Source of the DNA: Setophaga petechia
Taxonomy: Eukaryota; Chordata; Aves; Passeriformes; Parulidae
Length of the DNA stretch: 64,000 nucleotides
Direction of reading: 5' to 3'
Assembly: GCA_024362935.1 (NCBI GenBank)
Contig: JANCRA010000032.1
Location: 5,135,001-5,199,000 of the forward strand
The stretch's first letter is position 1, and every line of letters starts with the position of its first letter. The notes under the pieces were generated by a model. It was not told where the DNA came from and did not search any database. It saw only the letters and a program-made list of their open reading frames with translations. A program made the position numbers and the translations under genes. Shown here in pieces: positions 61,400 to 64,000 of this stretch.

Positions 61400-64000
61400 C
61401 TGTACCTGACTCCCTGTTGGGATCTCCCACTATAATCTGCCTGACTAGACCCTGGGCTTTCAAGAGTGAGACTAACACTTTTTTTCAATGAATAATATTC
61501 TTTTGCAACGGGGCTGATATAAGGGTGTATTCTTCCTTCCACCCACGAGAAGAAAGTCCATTAATTTCAATAGAAACTCTCCATGCAGAAAAGGGAGAAC
61601 TGTGCCCCAGGGAACATTCATGGAAGATTAATGGTGAGGAGAGAAAAGTGATACAGCACAGGCAGAACAAAATCAGAACCCACCACACAAATAAAACTGG
61701 ACAAGGGTTCATTTTTTAAAAGTCAGTCAGAAATGGCAGGAAGGCTTTGAGAAAAAAAATCAGGGCTGTTTCAGCACTTTTGCATACATTGGCTTTCAGG
61801 AGACATGAATAGAAACCTAACAGTAACTCTTTTTTCGTACCTCCTTTCACAAGTCTCACTGGCAAAGAAGGATTTAGCACTTAATTCCTGTACTTTTATG
61901 TGGCAAATTAGGAATTTGCACCTTAAAAGGAAATTGCTTTTCAAACTCCCATAAATTCTGGATTCTATTTTTTTAAATGGTGGAAAACATTCCCTACGTT
62001 CATCCCAACACATAATAAATAGCACTCCCCATTACTGCTCCTCAAAAAGGTGTAGGAAACTGGACCTGGCCAAAGAGAGGTGTTTATCTTTTTTCCTGAG
62101 GAGATGTTAAGGGTCTAGACCCTGTCCTTAACACTTTTGTCTCCTTAGTCCTTTTTAGTTTGGACTAGCATGTTTGCTCTCTTTCTCAAGATCAAGTATC
62201 TGTTGAGGAAAGCATTTAACTTGAGACTTGGTTACTTGATGAAGTAGAGCATGCTGGCACTGAATAATCCAGACCAAAACCGGAATAAGAACAGAGTTCC
62301 GATACGTTTTATTTTTCAGTTTACCATCACCTAAAAATAAACTCCCTACACCATTTTTTGCACCATTGCAGATAACAACTGTATGATTGGACACTGCACA
62401 AAAAGCAGGAGGATGATGGCAAAGGAGACTGACACAGCATGAGAGCCTGCCGACAGCAGTTGGTGACTCTCCAGCAGGAAGCACTGAAATGTGGATGGTA
62501 ATGCTGATCCCAACACAAGATCCCATGTCTGGAGCACTTGAGACTGAGGTGGTGCCCACCAGAGTGGGACAAACGACATGAGCAGAGAACCTGTGAAGGT
62601 CTTTTCTTCATGAGGGCAAGACAAGACTGAAAGACAAGGAAGTGCACCCAGGGTTCTCTCACAGTGTGGCACCATGGCTGTCATCAAAACACCTCTCATT
62701 CTGACTGTCAATACAGAAGTGAAGACAAGCTTTCAAAAAGGTTGGTACACACCCTGACTTGTTTTATTTTTGAGTAATTTGTGGCCTGGTTTCTTTGTCT
62801 CTGCACTTTCTAACATGACAAAAGAGACAGAGCAGGTGTTTGGATGGCATCAGTTTTTCTCATTTAATCTATGATGCACCATAAAAAACAGTCAATGAGG
62901 ACAGAGCATGCTCTGGATGTGTCTAAGAGTAAGTGACTCAAATACTAACATGTGAATTTAGTAAAGTTAAACTCTGTGGAATGGAGATAAATGACAGCAG
63001 CAATTGAAGTTGAATGTGATATAGAAATCCAACTAACAGAAGACTGTCTGGAAACAATTATCCAGAAAGCTGCTGACCTTCTCTTTCTTTAAAGAGTTAA
63101 ACATTTGGATCAGTTAACTGGCAGCTGCAATAATAGGCATATGCTCTAATCTTTGATCCATAGCTGAATTTTCAGCTCTTTGTATGAGAAGCAGATCACA
63201 TAGATTTGCATATTTTTAAGGATCTATAGGGAGAAAAAGAAGAACAAAACCTGGCTTTCCAAGGCACCACTTAGAGATCACACACAGTTTCATGGGTCCT
63301 CCCAAGTACACTAATGTTCAGAGCCAGTTGCAAGACTCAAAAATTTAATAAATAGCCTTAAATTGTGACATTTGCAACTGAAGATTAATCAAAATTCCTC
63401 CTTGAACAGACTCTTGCAAGCCAAGGTTACATCGTAACTCTTCAGAGAGTTATGTACATCTATCCTTAAGATCCCATTTCCACATCCAAACTTGTGTCAG
63501 AACTTTCCTAAAATCTTAAAGAGTCCAGAAGTAATAGATAAATTTAAAAATGCTTTGTAACTAAATGAGAAACTATTGACTAGACTCAAATTCATGAGCA
63601 AGTAAAAGATTTATGCCAAGGTCTTGAAATTTTCTTAGATTTGGCAAAACCTTTCAATGTTGATGAAACTTTGCAGAGAGTCGACAACCACAAATCATCC
63701 CATGAACGAAATGGATGTAATCAACCAATTTCTTTGCATTTAAAGTTCATTTCTTGTTCCTCTCTGTTTTCATCACCAACTGAAAGATGTTTCCTAACCA
63801 CACATTTTGGATCAACCATCATACCTATGGCAGAGATTTCCTCCATTCAGTAGTAATTCTTTAGGGAGTAGGTCCTACTGAGAGAAGGGAGCAGTATTCT
63901 GGGTACTGTGAAGTGAAGAAGTAATCATCCCTGCAAACGGGATTGTGTGGAATGTTTCAACATAGTCTTTACTCGATTCACACTTTACAATAGGCTTTCC
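61400..64000. other. Gene-free unique DNA to window end
   Basis: No gene, RNA or transposon was recognised. Overlapping minus-strand frames at 62155-62711 reach 134 codons but lack any domain, have many Cys and Ser residues and overlap one another in different frames, as expected for chance frames. Confidence 0.5.

Noticed and set aside
62155..62711. Three overlapping minus-strand frames of 111 to 134 codons.
   Set aside because: They occupy different frames of the same DNA, are Cys/Ser-rich and match no family.
1..64000. Search for tRNA genes, rRNA, CRISPR arrays, bacterial promoters and operons.
   Set aside because: No A-box/B-box pair, rRNA-like sequence, regularly spaced repeat array or Shine-Dalgarno-linked frame set was found. 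The DNA is vertebrate in character.

Overview
This window looks like non-coding, AT-rich genomic DNA from a bird. The main evidence is four fragments of CR1 LINE retrotransposon, the dominant interspersed repeat of bird genomes. One of them, at about 56.86 kb, ends in the octamer-like CR1 3' tail and has a 3' end typical of recent avian CR1 copies. There is also one compact solo retroviral LTR. Nothing prokaryotic is present: there are no operons, ribosome binding sites, rRNA, tRNA or CRISPR array. The reading frames are short and scattered on both strands as expected by chance, and I could not support any intact protein-coding gene.

The most notable content is a decayed proprotein-convertase-like gene (the kexin/furin/PCSK subtilase family) on the + strand. 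One exon-like block at 41528-41622 encodes the end of the S8 catalytic domain (FGFGLLDAG, then W..V and QCVV after a one-base shift). A second at 54078-54239 encodes the core of the P domain (GDL..LVSP.G, NG..NW, GENPVG). Both are flanked by splice-site-like AG and GT. The first carries a frameshift and the second an in-frame stop exactly where the family has its GxW tryptophan. Weaker candidate pieces lie at 41.83-41.92 kb and 61.08 kb. I found no convincing exons for the rest of the catalytic domain, so this is a relic or pseudogene, or the 3' part of one.

Layout: 0-8.2 kb is unique AT-rich DNA with pyrimidine tracts. At 8.24-8.66 kb there is a solo LTR with a 6-bp target duplication, then a small perfect hairpin at 8.79 kb. 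At 10.44-10.59 kb a CpG-dense spot has CCAAT boxes, an NRF1-like site and a strong splice donor. 11-30 kb is mostly unique DNA with an old MIR/L2-like fragment, a TA microsatellite and a GC-richer block at 29.2-29.9 kb. 30-41 kb holds two old CR1 fragments, a long near-perfect hairpin at 34.9 kb, possible conserved non-coding DNA at 36.5-37.5 kb, a TG microsatellite and a CpG cluster. 41.5-54.2 kb is the convertase relic. 54-64 kb has two more CR1 copies separated by A-rich simple repeats, then unique DNA.

All family assignments were made by reading the sequence. No alignment or database search was run, so paralogue identity, conservation and species are inferences.
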